Notes: a model not told the origin generated them from the letters alone. A DNA stretch of 64,000 nucleotides from Nelumbo lutea (GCA_022828595.1 JAKGHH010000002.1:68234383-68298382), one strand, 5' to 3'; shown: positions 32,400 to 45,100, counted from the stretch's first letter. Numbers and translations are program-made.

Positions 32400-34111
32400 A
32401 GCTCATAACTGCATTTTTCAAGAATCGTTCTTGACCGAAATCGGACCAATTCGGAAACCAAAAGAAAGGGAGAAGTATATCTGATATGGATTCCACAAGT
32501 GTAGCTCCCAAAGTGGTAGTTCACACCCAAAGTGAGTCCCAAAACCAGCCTCCACTAAAGATGGTGCGGCTTGAGATGAAGTCGATTCAACAACACAGTT
32601 TTCAGCAAAACTACAATCCAACAGGTTGGATCGAACTAGGGAGGTGAGCATGGTTTTTCTCTAATATTTTCATGCAAAATTCAGAGATCAAACTGATCAA
32701 TATCAGTCACAAGAAGGGGAGAACGAATTACGGTTTCTGGGGCGACAAGAGTAGTGAGAGAACTGAAAGCAAAATGTGTAACAAGAGCAGTTTGATCTCT
32801 CCTTTTATAAGCCTTAAGTAGCACCACTCCTAATCGAATTAAGAGGTTCCTAATCCAAATCTTTATTTGGATTTGGACTCTCTAAGTGGATAAGACTTAT
32901 CCTCTTATCCTAATGGGTGCTCCATACTCTTATCCAAACCCATATTCACCCAAGTCACATAACTGCTTAAATTGTCATGTGACCACTTGATTAATCCAAT
33001 TAATCATGGGCATTTAGGCCCATTAAGCAAGTGGCTCACATCCCTAAGTAGTTTATAGCCCATTTAGGTTCATTTTGTATGGCATGGGACCCCAACAATG
33101 ACCTTACATAAGCCCACATGGGTTTGGCCTAGTCTTTATGGAAAAACCTGGCCAAATTCACTATCAAGTATAGTGAACACCTGAGTCCATCAGTATGGGT
33201 TCTTAATGGGCCCAACATTTACATTAAATGATCTTTGAGTCCAGCCATCATATGAAGGCCCAAGGATAATAGACTTAAGTAAAATATAGCCCATCAGGAA
33301 TATAGCCCGAATTGTCTCTTACACTTAACCTCTCAGCCCATAATGATCAAACACTACCCGACAAGGAAAGACCTCTCCCCTGACTGCAAGGTGGAGTGTC
33401 GCACTCTCTGCTCAAATGGGTCCTGGGAGTTAAAACCTTTGCAAACCATTTTCTTAAAACATAATATATATATTATTATATAAATATATTTTGCAAAACA
33501 AATCTCAAACATGGTTGAAATCGACTACCGACAATTTTGGTTTCCATCAGAAAGAGTGTAGTCCCAATCATTCACTTTGTCCAACAAAGGGGCTGATCTT
33601 GTAACTATGATCACTTGCTCGAGTGAATTCTCAGACTGCCCCAATATACCCAGGTTTTGACCCCCAAAGGATCTCACTGATTGGCATATCAAAGATAACC
33701 CAATCTGACACCGAGTGCAATACCATAATCAAGTCCAGGGGTTAGGTGTAACTTTCCAGTTTTGCCAATTAATCTCAAAGGTCCAGGAGATAATTGGAAA
33801 TTGGTATGGTTTAGTGTTTCAAACAAACACACACTACATGTGCTTCGAGTCTAACCCTATCAACTGAGACAGGTTGCCCCAACCTTTTTGGCAGCACATT
33901 AGTGTCAGCCTTGGTGGATGAATTCCCCAAGTCTATCTAATGGCTGAGAACATTCTAAACAAACACAAATCTCATAAGTGTCCAGTTTAAGGGGTAATTA
34001 CAAAGAAAAACACCAATCAAAACATGGAACATTTATGTACTTTTACTCATTAACAATAAATGTATTACTACATCAATTTGATTGGAGCTAAGGGCATACA
34101 TTGTCTAACAC
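32400..34111 (-). mobile_element. copia LTR copy 2 (solo LTR or truncated element)
   Basis: 33170-34111 matches the LTR at 18927-19875 and ends in the same bases (GCATACATTGTCTAACA), so read on the minus strand it begins TGTTAGACAATG. It interrupts the gypsy integrase frame exactly at 34111. The left part, about 32400-33170, contains GGCCCA-rich LTR-like sequence not shared with copy 1, and the left boundary and target duplication could not be fixed. No copia coding sequence is attached, so a solo LTR is the simplest reading. Confidence 0.7.
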
Positions 34112-35220
34112 TTTCCCACATCGGCCTCAGGCACCATAACCATTTTGAGTACTAGGTTGCCAACTCTGAATTGGTGTCCCTTGATTCGGGCATTATAGTA
34201 CCAAGCCACTCGTTGTTGGTATGGTGCAATCCGAATATAAGCAAGGTCTTGAACTTCTTCTACTAAGTCGAGGTTAGTCCATAGATCATCTTTGTTAGTC
34301 TCTTCATCGAACATCTCGGATCGCAAGGTTGACACTTCAATTTTTGTTGGTATCACAGCTTCAGTTCCATACGTCAGGTTGAAGGGAGTTTCACCTATCA
34401 CTGTCTTGATGGTCGTTCGGTAGGCCCATAACACACTGGGCAGCTCGTCCACCCACAAACCTTTAACTCAGGAAAGCTGAGCTTTGAGGCCACGGACTAT
34501 TTGTTACATCGGTCTGGCCATTAGCCTGAGGATGAGTAACCAAGGATGTATGCCCATATCTATACATCAATTCTAAAACTTGATATCTTCAAATTGTTTG
34601 CCATTGTCCGAGATCAGTACCCTCGGTATTCCGAACCTACATACGATATTCCTCCAAAAGAAGTTTTGAACATTCTAAGTTGTAATAGTTACTAGCAGCT
34701 CGACCTCTACCCATTTTGTGAAATAATCAACTGCTACAACTATGGCTCTTCTCTACCCAGTCGCTGACGGGAATGGGCCTAGTATGTCAATTCCCCACTG
34801 TGAAAACGGCCATGGATTGGTAAGATATTTTAGGTTAGCAGCTGACTAGTGCAAGATGTTGGCATGCCGCTGGCATTTATCACACTTCTACACCAATTCA
34901 ATCGTGTTCGCTTTCACCGTAAGCCAGTAGTCTCCTTGTCGTAAGGCCTTTTGGGAGCGTGAATGATTGTGTCCACAAAGTCCTTCATGAATCTCCCACA
35001 ACACTTGGTCTGCTTCAGCTTGGCACAATCAGTGCAGGTAGGGGAGCATGAATGACCTTCTATATAGCTGCTCGCCCACGATCACGTAGGCAGTTGCCTG
35101 TCGCTCTACCCTTCGCGATGTCTTGTGTTCCTTTGGTATAGTCCTATGGCACAGATAATCAAAAAACGAATCCATCCAACTAGGTCCTATTGTCATCATT
35201 GGTATAACCTCTTCTGCCAC
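34112..35220 (-). pseudogene. Tat-like integrase
   Basis: From 35220 down: MAEEVIPMMTIGPSWMDSFF and ERQATAYVIVGEQLYRRSF before the zinc region, then a core in broken frames, then the intact stretch MWVDELPSVLWAYRTTIKTV and ETPFNLTYGTEAVIPTKI, and HQFRVGNLVLKMVMVPEA. It ends at 34111 where the copia LTR was inserted, before the expected PNWEGPY phrase. Confidence 0.8.
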
Positions 35221-35249
35221 CCTCTCAATAGTCGGACGTTATAGGTCTT

Positions 35250-35873
35250 CTATGTAAACGTCTTTCTTATGGAGTCGATTGCACTAGCCAACTTAGAGAG
35301 TGCTTCGGCCTCAATATTTTCTAATCTCAGGATCTGTTGGATGTACCAAGAGTGGAAGTTGGGTAGGAGCTCCCTTACCTTGGCCAAGTAAGCCATCATG
35401 GCAGGCTCTTGAGCCTCATACTGCCCATTCACTTGGTTGACTACTAGTTTCGAGTCACTACATACTACAAGATGTTTGGCCCTGACTTCCTTTGCTAGTG
35501 ATAGCCTAATTATGAGTGCCTCATATTCAGCTTCATTGTTCAAGGCTCGAAATAAGAACCAGAGGGTGTATTCCAACTTTACTTCGCTAAGACCATAGAG
35601 GATCAACCTAGCCTCACTTCCACACTGGTTGGACAAGTCTCCAACATGGAGAATCCAGGGCTCCTCATCCCAAGTTGGGTTCCCCCGAGCCAAGGCAAGT
35701 GTCGCACTGGTTGAGGCCTCCAAAGTGGCTTGTAGATCGACAACTTCAGGGGTAGGCGAGCTGAAGGTACATTTGGCGTCCTCTACCTTAATTGTTGGTC
35801 TCGGCTCATATCGAATATCATACTCACTGAGTTTGATTGCCCATTTCGTAAATCTCCATGAGACCTCGAGCAT
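35250..35873 (-). pseudogene. Tat-like RNase H
   Basis: A 207-codon frame links RT to a second, cellular-type RNase H fold. RFTKWAIKLSEYDIRYEPR is the RT connection end. WILHVGDLSNQ stands where WTLYVDGSSN is usual, so the first catalytic Asp is shifted or lost. NNEAEYEALI keeps the Glu and VVCSDSKLVVNQVNGQY keeps the second Asp. This is the longest open part of the element. Confidence 0.82.
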
Positions 35874-35879
35874 CTAAAG

Positions 35880-37324
35880 AATTTGCCTCATAGGCCGATT
35901 GGTTATGACCACAATGGTGTGAGCCTGAAATTAAGGTCTTAACTTTTGGGCTGCTAACACTAAAATGAAGGCTAATTTCTCAATGTTAAGTACCTAGTCT
36001 TGGCGGCATGTAGTACTTTGCTTACGTAATAAACTGGTCATTGTATCTTGTCAACCTTTCTAATTAGGACCAAGCTGACTACCTCATCACTCGTGGGAGG
36101 TAGAGCTTGAGCTTGTCCTAGGTTCCAGGTTTGGTCAACAAAGGCAATGAACTTCAATACTTTTTTAGCTTTTCGAAGACAAGTTGGCATTCTTTGGTCC
36201 ATTAAAAGTCACGGTTCTTTTTGATTGCCTTAAAAAATGGCAAACACCGACCAACCGATTTAGACATAAATTAGCTCAAGGCGGCTACTTGGCCAATTAG
36301 TTTTCACACTTCCATAACCAATCTAGGGGGTCACATATCTAATATTGTCTGGATTTTTTCTGGGTTGGCCTCGATGCCATGTCAGCTAACTATGTATCTG
36401 AGGAACCTGCTTGATGTGACACCGAAGACACACTTGTTTGGGTTGAATTTCATATTATATTTTCTTAAAACATTGAAATGCATTCTAGATCAGCAATTAA
36501 AGAGTTCGGAAACTTAGTTTTTACAACCATGTCATCCACATAGCATTCTATTTTATTGTCAATCAAATATGAAAAAAACATTATTTACAAGTCATTGGAA
36601 GATTTCTCTAGCATTTTTCAAGCCAAAGGGCATTACTTAGTAACAGTACAAGCCCGTTACAAAGGTAGTTTTTTCTTCATCAATCAGGTTCATAGATATC
36701 TGGTTGTAATCAGAGTATGCATCCATGAAACTCAACATCTCGAACCCTGAGGTCACATCTGCCAGGCGGTTGATTCATGGGAGAGGGAAGCTATCTTTTG
36801 GGTAGGCTCTATTCAAATCGGTATAGCTGTCGCACATGCACCACTTGCTATTGGCTTTCTTTATGAGTACTGGGTTTACAACCCAGATCGGGTATTGGAC
36901 CTCCCTAACAAAGTTGGCTAGGAGTAGTTTCCCACTCCTCATCTACTATCTTCCATCTTTGCAGGGTGAGGTTCCTTTTCCTCTATCAGATTGGTTTGAC
37001 TAAGGGATCAAAATTCAATTTATGAGTTATTATCTTTGGGTCTATGTTGGGCATTTCTACTACCAACCAAGCAAAAACGTCTAAGTTATTAAGTAAGAAG
37101 CTTACCAGGTTGGAGCATACCGGTTCAGTTAGGTGAGCTCCTATATGTACTGTCTTCTCTGGCTCAATCTTTGAGACCAACATTGGGACGGTATCTTCCA
37201 TAGGCTGAGCTCGCTCGTCTATGTTCTCAGGTGGTGGATCCAAGTCGATGTCGATAGCGATCTTGCCTTTTGCCTTTAGGGCAGCCACATAACATTTGCG
37301 AGACTCTAGCTGGTCGCCTCGCAT
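35880..37324 (-). pseudogene. Tat-like linker and reverse transcriptase
   Basis: The frame at 36986-37324 reads AHLTEPVCSNLVSFLLNNLD and VFAWLVVEMPNIDPKIITHK, the conserved lead-in to RT. Below it the palm is recognisable in broken frames, with the catalytic YVDD in ECYVDDMVVKTKF (36531-36542). Multiple stops prevent translation. Confidence 0.8.
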
Positions 37325-37329
37325 AACTA

Positions 37330-37990
37330 TGATACCTTCAGCGGTGGAAAATTTTACTACCAGATGATAAGTTGATAATATTGCCCAAAGGACATGCAGG
37401 ATAGATCAGCCCAGGATGGCATTGTAAGGGGAGGGCATGGTGACCACAAGAAAATCATGATCAAACCGAACCAAGTTGGGGGGTGAGCCCACCACAACTG
37501 GCACCCTCACCCGACCAAGGGCCAAACCACCTCTCTATTGAAGCCAACTAGGGGTATGTCAGCTGGTTGCACATCATTTTTCCGAGATCCATATGCTCGA
37601 ATGCTTCCTGAAAAATAATGTTGGTTGAGCTCCCCAAGTCGACCAGAATTGTCTTTACCTCAAAATCATTGATAGCCAACTTCACCACCAGGGCATCGTC
37701 ATGCGGATACTATATTTTGTGCATGTCGTCTTTCATGAAGTACATTATCTCTTCTTTTCAGGGGTGCTTTGGTGGGTTCTCATTGTCATGTTCTAAGTTA
37801 TGGATTGAAGTTTTCCTTGTCGAGGTAATATAACCTACTAGTATCGACCCTCCGATGATCATGTTGATGACCCCCGGATGGGCCACTCTTGCTATTGTTC
37901 TCGAGGAGCTTGGTCTCTTTCTTGCTCCTTGCGTGTCTGGGGCACCTCCCTGCGTTGCTTGAAAGGTCAGCCTGCTCCTTCTCTCTTTAC
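37330..37990 (-). pseudogene. Tat-like protease region
   Basis: NDFEVKTILVDLGSSTNIIF lies at 37626-37680. The usual active-site signature of this group is D(S/G)GSS, but here it reads DLGSS, an active-site-adjacent substitution. The preceding phrase INMIIGGS agrees with the start of the Tat protease region. Confidence 0.7.
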
Positions 37991-37996
37991 AAATTG

Positions 37997-39592
37997 TTAA
38001 AGGTACCCACAACGAATCAGTTCCTCGATCTTGTCTTTAAGATTTCTACAATTTTCTGTATTGTGACCTATGTCACAATGGAAATGGTAGTATTTATGCA
38101 GGTTCCTAGTTGATGGGTCAGCCTTCATCATGGGAAGCCATCTTACATACTCTATTGGTGTTATTTGCATTAAGATTTCACCCCTTTTCGCGTTTAGGGT
38201 GGTATAAGTTTTATTATACAATGGTGGAGTTCTAGACCATTAGCTTGATCCAGAACCCCGATGAGGAGATGTACTCTTTCTTCTAGGCGACTTGCTTTGC
38301 CTGCTTCCTAGTGACCAACTTCTCTTGGGTGACTTGATTCTCCACTTTGTTTTGTTGCTTACTACTTCTTCCACCCACTTTCTTTTTCCAGATAATTCTG
38401 ACTGTGACCCCAATGCTTCCTTTGCTTTTATGAACTTATCTGCCTCGGTGAGGAATTTCTCCATAGTTGTTGGAGGGTTCAGTTCCATTTTCCAGTGCAG
38501 GTCGGGGTGACGTACACCTTTTTTTTGCCACGATGAGTTGTACGATTGGGTTCAAGTCTGAGATTTGCAAGCATTCCAAGTTGAACCTTTTAATATACTC
38601 ACTAAGTGTCTCATTAGGTCATTGGACGGCGTTTAATAAGTAGGTTGCAAACTTTGAATGCCTCTTACTAGTCGTAAAGTGAGTGATAAACAGATTGGTG
38701 AGCTGGTCCCAATTTTTTATGGAGCCAGGAGCCAACCCCAAGTACCATAACTGAGTTGAGTCTTGGAGAGTTGTAGGAAAGGCAATACATAGACTTGCAT
38801 CATTGGCCCCGTTGAGCAGCATTGGGGCTTAAAAGCTGTCTGTGTGGTCTATTGGATCTGTTGATCCATTATATGATTCAAGAGTAGGCACTGTGAAGTT
38901 CTTTGGTCGCGAGGCTATAAGTATCTCTAGGGCTAAAGGTGAATCACGGGTTATAGGAAGCCTTGATGAGGTACATGCCTAGATGGTTGCTTTACTCTCT
39001 TCTTTTTTGTCCATCACGCTCACAACCGGAGCGAGCTGACTTTTCTTCAAGGCACGATGAACACATTGGCACCTCCTTTTAGAGCCTTCAGAGGAACTGG
39101 AGATCTCAGTTCCTATGGGAGCAGTAGCTTGGCTTTCCACCAGAAGTTGATTCTGGTTCTGATTCGGGACTTGGTTCTCCACTGGCATGGGGGTTGATTG
39201 TGGTTTTGGTCAGGAACCCGGTTAGAGACTTGTTGGTTCTGTTGTTGTTGTTGCTGCTACCCCCCCCCCACTAGGTTGGCAAACTTGTTCTCCTAGGATC
39301 TCATATGGTCGCTCATTCCACAAACGCATTGTACCAAGTCATAGAACTGACACGCATCAACCCTGGCGGGAGCCACAGATGGCTCAATCATAGGAGGAGG
39401 CGCGTTCACATGAGATGGCGTCAAGGTCGGGTTTAGAGCGGGTTGGACACCTGGTGGAGTCAAAGGTACATTAATTTGTCCAATAGTTATCGAGGGGATT
39501 TCCGGGATCTTGGCAAGTTGTTCGTGCCCCCTAGAGACTTGGTTATTTTTGTTATTAGAAGGTTGCTTTCTTGACGAAGCCATAACTGTCAA
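37997..39592 (-). pseudogene. Tat-like gag
   Basis: Gag begins at MTVMASSRKQPSNNKNNQVS (39592), close to the primer-binding region. The capsid signature is WYLGLAPGSIKNWDQLTNLF and FTTSKRHSKFATYLLNAVQ (38619-38822). A basic tract KRKWVEEVVSNKTKW and an SPRRKSTSPHRGSG tail follow. A zinc-knuckle-like segment reads YYHFHCDIGHNTENCRNLKD (37997-38221), and its first cysteine is replaced by tyrosine or histidine. Stops at 39293, 38979, 38619 and 38240 split it. Confidence 0.75.
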
Positions 39593-39657
39593 TATGTGAT
39601 GTTTAAAGAGAATGAGAACTTAGCTTTTTGTATCATGTTCCCATAGACGGTGCCAAT

Positions 39658-40385
39658 TGATGTGGCATGATCTGATGGCTCTTGCATGTTTGGTGACTCA
39701 GACGCTGATTCGGATGCTTGCTTTGTCAGTGGCCGAGCTGTGCTAGGCCGAGTTAAGGGTGGTTGAGCTGTACTGTTCTACAAGAGAGGTGAAGTTAGAG
39801 TGCCTGGGTTGTTTTACCCGGGGTGGGCATTCCAATGCTTAAGTTAATGAATTGTATTGAGAGTTCTTAGGAGATAAGGGGATGCAAGAGCTTAATTGCG
39901 CATGCCTTCTTAGGTTAGAATGAGTGCTTTATATAGATGTGGGTGATTTGAGACCTCTTGCAATGGTCCCTAAGTTCTCATGGAGCCATTTCCGTTCACT
40001 CGAGAGAGTAATGGCGTTTGTTACATAATCCGCGCAGGGACTGAGATCTATCTGATTAACTCTAATGCATGTGATGCAGTATGCCGGCTTAACAGTCAAC
40101 TCATTAGTGCTTTGGAGATCCCAAACTAGCAACGGATTCATCTGACAAGTCAGCGAGCTCACCTCATAAGTCGTCAGTGGTGCTTCTCGTAGCTTGGCCA
40201 GTCTTTGGGATAGGTCACTAGTTGCGGGGAGACCTATTAGTCCAGTCTGGCCGAGGTGTTCATGGTCAGCCCAGGCATGGTGCTAGAAGCCAACTTGCTG
40301 AGGTGATCCGCTTACTTGGCGCCAAGGTGTCATTTAAAAACCACGTGTCACGGTGTAACTTGGAGGACCAAATTACCCCTCATCA
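39658..40385 (-). repeat. 5' LTR of the Tat-like element
   Basis: 728 bp, TGATGTGGCATGATC to TTACCCCTCATCA on the plus strand, followed by the TGACT duplication. Immediately to its left is the primer-binding region, TGCCAATT on the plus strand preceded by CCCATAGACGG. Confidence 0.9.
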
Positions 40386-40533
40386 TGACTCGTGTAGAAA
40401 GTAGAATGCACACAATAGTTAGATTTTCTTCAAGATCATCATAGGGTGGACTATCGAGTATAAGTTAATGTCCTAGATGAAGAGGAATCAGCATAGAAAA
40501 TTAAATATGTTTATTAAAAAAAAGTGTTTCCAT

Positions 40534-41042
40534 TAGGAATAGCAATGGGGCGGGGTGGAGACGGGGAGCCTCTCCCCATCCCTGTCCCCGCGAAAATCCC
40601 CATCCCCATCCCCGCTAATGGGCACAAGGTTATCCCCATCCCCGTCCCCATGAGGATCCCCATCCCCGTGGGGATCCCCATTCCCCGTAATTTTTTTATA
40701 ATGTTAACCATTTTGATTTTGTTTTTTATTTTATTCAAAAAATAGAAATGAAATAATTAAAATTTACAATCTATTAAAAAATATTCAAACATATTCAACC
40801 ATATTTTTAAAATATAATATATACATGTATGTGTACATATATAACATATGCATACATATATACATATATATTAGTGGGGATCCCACGGGGTGGGGATGGG
40901 CGAGGAGTGCTCTCCCCATCCCCGCTAACGGGGATGAAAATTTCCCATCCCCATCCCCATGGGGGGGAAATCATCCCCATCCCTGCCCCATTCAGGGCGG
41001 ATCCCCAGGGGGATCGGGGAAATAGGAAAAATTGTCATCCTA
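40534..41042. mobile_element. hAT-like non-autonomous element rich in GGGGAT runs
   Basis: The left end is TAGGAATAGCAATGGGGCGG and the right end, read inward on the other strand, TAGGATGACAATTTTTCC. This fits the TAGGGRTGGCAAT terminus of plant hAT elements. Flanks are GTTTCCAT (40526-40533) and GTTTCCCT (41043-41050), 7 of 8 identical, the 8-bp duplication expected of hAT insertions. Two GC-rich arms of CCCCATCCCCGT-like runs surround an AT-rich middle (40690-40875). No transposase. Confidence 0.7.
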
Positions 41043-41414
41043 GTTTCCCTAGTTTCCCTCTTCTTCAATATAATGAGGAAAATTTATTATAATATAGATC
41101 TTAGAGTAGTGAGCCTAACGACATTAAAATTTACTTCTTAACATCTATATATAGTAGACGTTATTGTATGTTGTACGCAATTACTTAAACTTTGCACACA
41201 ATGATCTGTTGGTCGTTTCCCCTAGTATTTGTCATTTATGTATGGAAGGTTCAATAGTCAACATCACCAAATATGTTATGGAACAGTATGTTGGGGATAA
41301 CAATCAAACAATTGATATAATGTTATAAAATATAGTTTTATATAGAGCATAGGGGCTTAAAATTAGCTTTGTGCTATATTGTAAGCCCCTGTGGGTGATT
41401 ATTATGGATGAAAT
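41043..41414. other. intergenic
   Basis: AT-rich, no gene or element recognised between the hAT-like and Mutator-type elements. Confidence 0.5.
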
Positions 41415-41862
41415 GGGTAAATTGCTGAAACCTCCCCTAAAGTTTAGTAATTGCAATCACCTCCCTTGAATTTTCTACATAGTTGCAAGTAGATTACCCC
41501 TTCTAGTAGAATCTCCTAAAAAGAGGCTTAAAAATGTCCAAAATACCCATGCAATTACTTTCAATAAAAATGTTTGTTATCCAAATTTTCTCTTCATATG
41601 AATCATTACCCCAAACCCTTCTAATCCCATTTCTAAAATTGATTTATTTTTCAAATTTGCCTTTCATATAAATCACTCAAAGGTAAAGCTGCAGCTTTAA
41701 ATTGTTTTTTTTTTTTATGTTCATAAAGTTTGCATTTTGGACATTTCTATGATTCTTGCTTAGAGAATTCTAACAAAAGGGGTATACTTGCAACTGTATT
41801 AGAAAGTTTAGGGGAGGCAATTGCAATGAATAAACTTTAGGAGAGATTTCAACAATTTACCC
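41415..41862. mobile_element. Mutator-type foldback element (MULE-MITE), copy B
   Basis: 448 bp starting GGGTAAATTGCTGAAACCTC and ending TTTCAACAATTTACCC. The inverted ends remain similar for about 100 bases (CTAAAGTTTAGTAATTGCAA against its complement near 41825). Internal words AATGTCCAAAATACCCATGC and TCAAAGGTAAAGCT are shared with copy A at 11198-11728. A shifted 9-bp duplication is imperfect (TGGATGAAA against TTAATGAAA, 7 of 9). It sits about 250 bp beyond the 3' end of the At4g04980-like gene. Confidence 0.78.
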
Positions 41863-42115
41863 TTAATGAAACCCTAATCCTTTTTCTTATTAAAAAAACA
41901 CATATTTGTGGTCACATATTAGTCCTTACTTGGGTATTTACCTTTCTCTAACTCTTTTTGCATGGAACCACTAAACAAAATTTGATTCCCATACATGAAA
42001 TCCACATACCAATACTTGCATCATTGTAATCAAGTAGTTCTAATCTAGAAAATGTATATTGCTTAAATATAAGCCATTCCCATTTGATAATGAAATGGTT
42101 GAAAGGTTTATACTA

Positions 42116-45100
42116 CTAGTTTTTTGGATCAGTCTCTATTTCATGAGCTAATTCTTTGCTCAACTTGTCAGCACGATCATCTTGTCCACCTGCGAAGGTA
42201 TAGACTCGATATGCCAGTTGAAAAGTCCTCCAAAGAATCTTAACTGATGCTTTAGATCGGTTGTTATTCTTTGATATAATCTCTTTATTGGTTATTGCAG
42301 TTGCTTCTCTTCTCTCCTGAAATAATAAATAAAATGCTCAGAAAGGAGTAAAGAGTTGTTCTTAATAAACTTAATCGGTTGCTTTAGGAAATATTTGTTC
42401 AATTAACCTACCTTAAGAGCCAATTCCATGCAACTAGAAGAAACATCCACCATCAATTCCTTGATTCGCACTAGAATATGGAAGTTAAAGTGGATATTGT
42501 GATCCCGAAATCGCTTAGATTCTTCATCTTTATATCTTTCTAATGCATCCACTTCTCCCTTAATCTGTATTTATGCATCTTCATCAATTTTTTATGAAAA
42601 CTTGTACTAGTGAATATAATTTTATATATGAGTGGTTTCCTTTAAACATTGATAAAAATTTACCTTATTGAAGTAGCATTCAACCTTGTCAAGATGCTGA
42701 CCCAGAGGAGCCACTACCTTCCAATTTTCAAGATTAGTAGCAATTGCATTTAGCCTTGAATACAATGTTGCTGCTGTCCTTAGTATCTCCAATTTCTTTA
42801 TGGGGAAATCTTCAAACCTCGCTAGTACCTACATTTTAAAGAATTAAACACTGTGAGGCAAAAGAACATCAAATTGATGATGGTGAAATTCATTAAAACA
42901 ACAATCTAGTGATAAAGTGACCTGGCTTTCATCAATTAAGTGTTCTAGATGAAACTCTACATATTGGTGGAATTTAAGTAGCTCATTCATATCCTTTGTT
43001 TGGAATGAACTGATAGCAGATTTCATTTCAATGATTGTTGTTGCATATTCCTGAACATCTTGTTCAATTTGTCGAAAGTAGGCTGATCTGAGACACCAAT
43101 CAAGAATATAAATTAGAAAAGGGGATGAAAATAGAAAAAAAAAATAGCTTAGATATTTATCTAATTAGGTCTCTAATATCTCTTCATTCATTGTAGATTA
43201 TAATAATTAAGTGGTTTGGATTTCAGACCTCCTTGTTATCTCTGCTAATGCATCAGCCATTCCCGGTTTACCACCTGAACCCCCAACATGATTCTTTTTC
43301 CATTGAGATGACTTACCACCCAAAGTAGATCCTTCCACCTTTCCTTTGAGTAGCCGATACAAGTTCCCCATGTGCATTGACCTTTTTAACTTGGTATTTG
43401 TTTTCTTGTGGCATTGAGCTTTATTCACACCAAGTGGAGGAGGTGGGGGGGGAGCTGCTCCCTTTATTAGAGGCATGGGTGGTGACTGTGGCAATGGAAT
43501 TGCTTCTTTTAATGGGGGGATTGGTGGTGGGGATGGGGTTGCTTTTATATTTGAGGGGGTTATAGATGGTGGATATTGGACTAGGGTTGTGGTTATTGGT
43601 GTTAATGTTGGGGGTAGTGGTGATACATTTAGAAGAGGTGGGGATAGTGGTGATGGTTGTGCCAATACCTTTGGTTGCAAAGTGGGCTGGAGTGGTGGTA
43701 AAAGTACAGGAGAAACACTCATTTCTTGAAGCACATCACTTATTTCATTACTTTCAAACTTATTGCTTGTTTTACTTGAATGGGGTGGGACCTTTGATGT
43801 TTCATTTATGTCTCTATTATGTTCATTTTCTTTCTTGGCTCTTGGTATTGGTAATGCTTTCGAATTTGTCTTTGTTCCCTGGAACTTCAGCTCTGGTTCA
43901 TCAATTTTTTTGCATATTTGAGCCATAGACTCAAGACAAGCACTCGTTTTGGGAAGTCCATCGCTCTTGTTACTTCCAAGCCTATTGTTTATTGTATAAC
44001 TCGGATTGGGCATCTGGCCCTCTAATATATTGTTTGTGTCTCTCTTATCTTTGAGTTCTTCCTTAGCTCCTAGTGTTGGAACATAAGTGGGCTTCAATTT
44101 CCTCATAGACTGAAGCCTAAGAGACCAAAGAAATGGCAGTGAATAAGAAAAGCTAGAGAATTCCCTTATTGTTCCAAAACTTTGTGTCACCGCTGAAAGG
44201 ACTGAAGTTGGGGTGCCCGGAGAAAGGCAAGGATCTTTATTATCTGTATAGGAATCATTTAAGATATCTCCGAAAGCAATCTTATCATCATTCTCCCCAT
44301 CTTCATCCATGACATCATATATTTCTTTTGCTGCCTTAATCATATTATCAAGCTTCTCCAGCACTCTTTCACCTTCAACACAATGATAAACCAATAAACA
44401 ATTAATATTGTTTTCATGTAGGACGACTAAGATTTTTGGGTAGTGTCCCCAAGAGATAAGTATTAATGTACCTAATTTCTCTGAATTGATGTTCATGTCA
44501 TCATCTTTCTGGCATATGGATTTGGTCAACCACTCGTGGTTCTTGGCCCATGAATCACCAACAGATTTAAGAGCTTTATAAAAGAACAACAAAACCTATA
44601 CAAACAATATTTATTGTATTAGTTTCTAAGTTGATTTTAGTTAAGAATGCATTTTCCAAACTATCCCATATCACTTTTTATGTAACAAACAACAAACCTG
44701 ATTTGTAGGCATTTCATTAGTTTCTCTCATTAGAGTATAGGGCACGACTTTGGGGTAAAGCTTGTGGAGGTCCTTCACAGTTCTCATTAACAACTATAAG
44801 AAGATACAAAGTAAATAACTAAGAATTGTAAATAAACTCTATAAAACTTCAATTTGTAGTTTCTTGACAAATTTCTAATTAAGAAAAAGAAATGATAAGA
44901 ATACCTCATTGATAGGATCACATTCATTGCAAGGAGGAAAATCAATAAGATCTCTAAAGGTTAAGATCTTTTTTCGAAGCTCCATTATTAATGGAGAGCC
45001 TTCTATCCATTCATGTGGATTTTCTTTTTCTTTTTTATTTTTAAATACACCAATACCCTTGATTGCCTGCATTAATAATTTTCTTTTGGCTTAGTAGATG

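Larger units (their letters stand above)
23952..40385 (-). mobile_element. Tat-like Ty3/gypsy retrotransposon with nested insertions
   Basis: The LTRs at 23952-24555 and 39658-40385 share the ends TGATG ... CATCA. They are flanked by a perfect 5-bp duplication TGACT (23947-23951 and 40386-40390). The minus-strand polypurine tract (complement of GCCCCCCACTCCC, 24559-24571) adjoins the left LTR. The primer-binding region ATTGGCACCGTCTATGGGAA (minus strand) adjoins the right LTR, so transcription would run from 40385 leftward. Gag, protease, RT, RNase H and integrase follow in Ty3 order from 39592 to 34112. Two later insertions break it: a copia element at 25816-30957 and a copia LTR ending at 34111. 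The element carries many stops, and the right LTR has about 120 bp absent from the left one. Confidence 0.92.

Noticed and set aside
32400..33170. exact left boundary and target duplication for the second copia LTR
   Set aside because: The right flank is CTTTC, but no TG-starting left edge preceded by the same five bases could be found, so no boundary is claimed.
40514..41141. proline/isoleucine- and glycine/methionine-rich frames
   Set aside because: Products of the CCCCAT repeat runs in the hAT-like element, open on both strands because of repeat periodicity.
43377..43928. plus-strand glycine/valine-rich frames
   Set aside because: They are the opposite strand of the proline-rich exon of the At4g04980-like gene.
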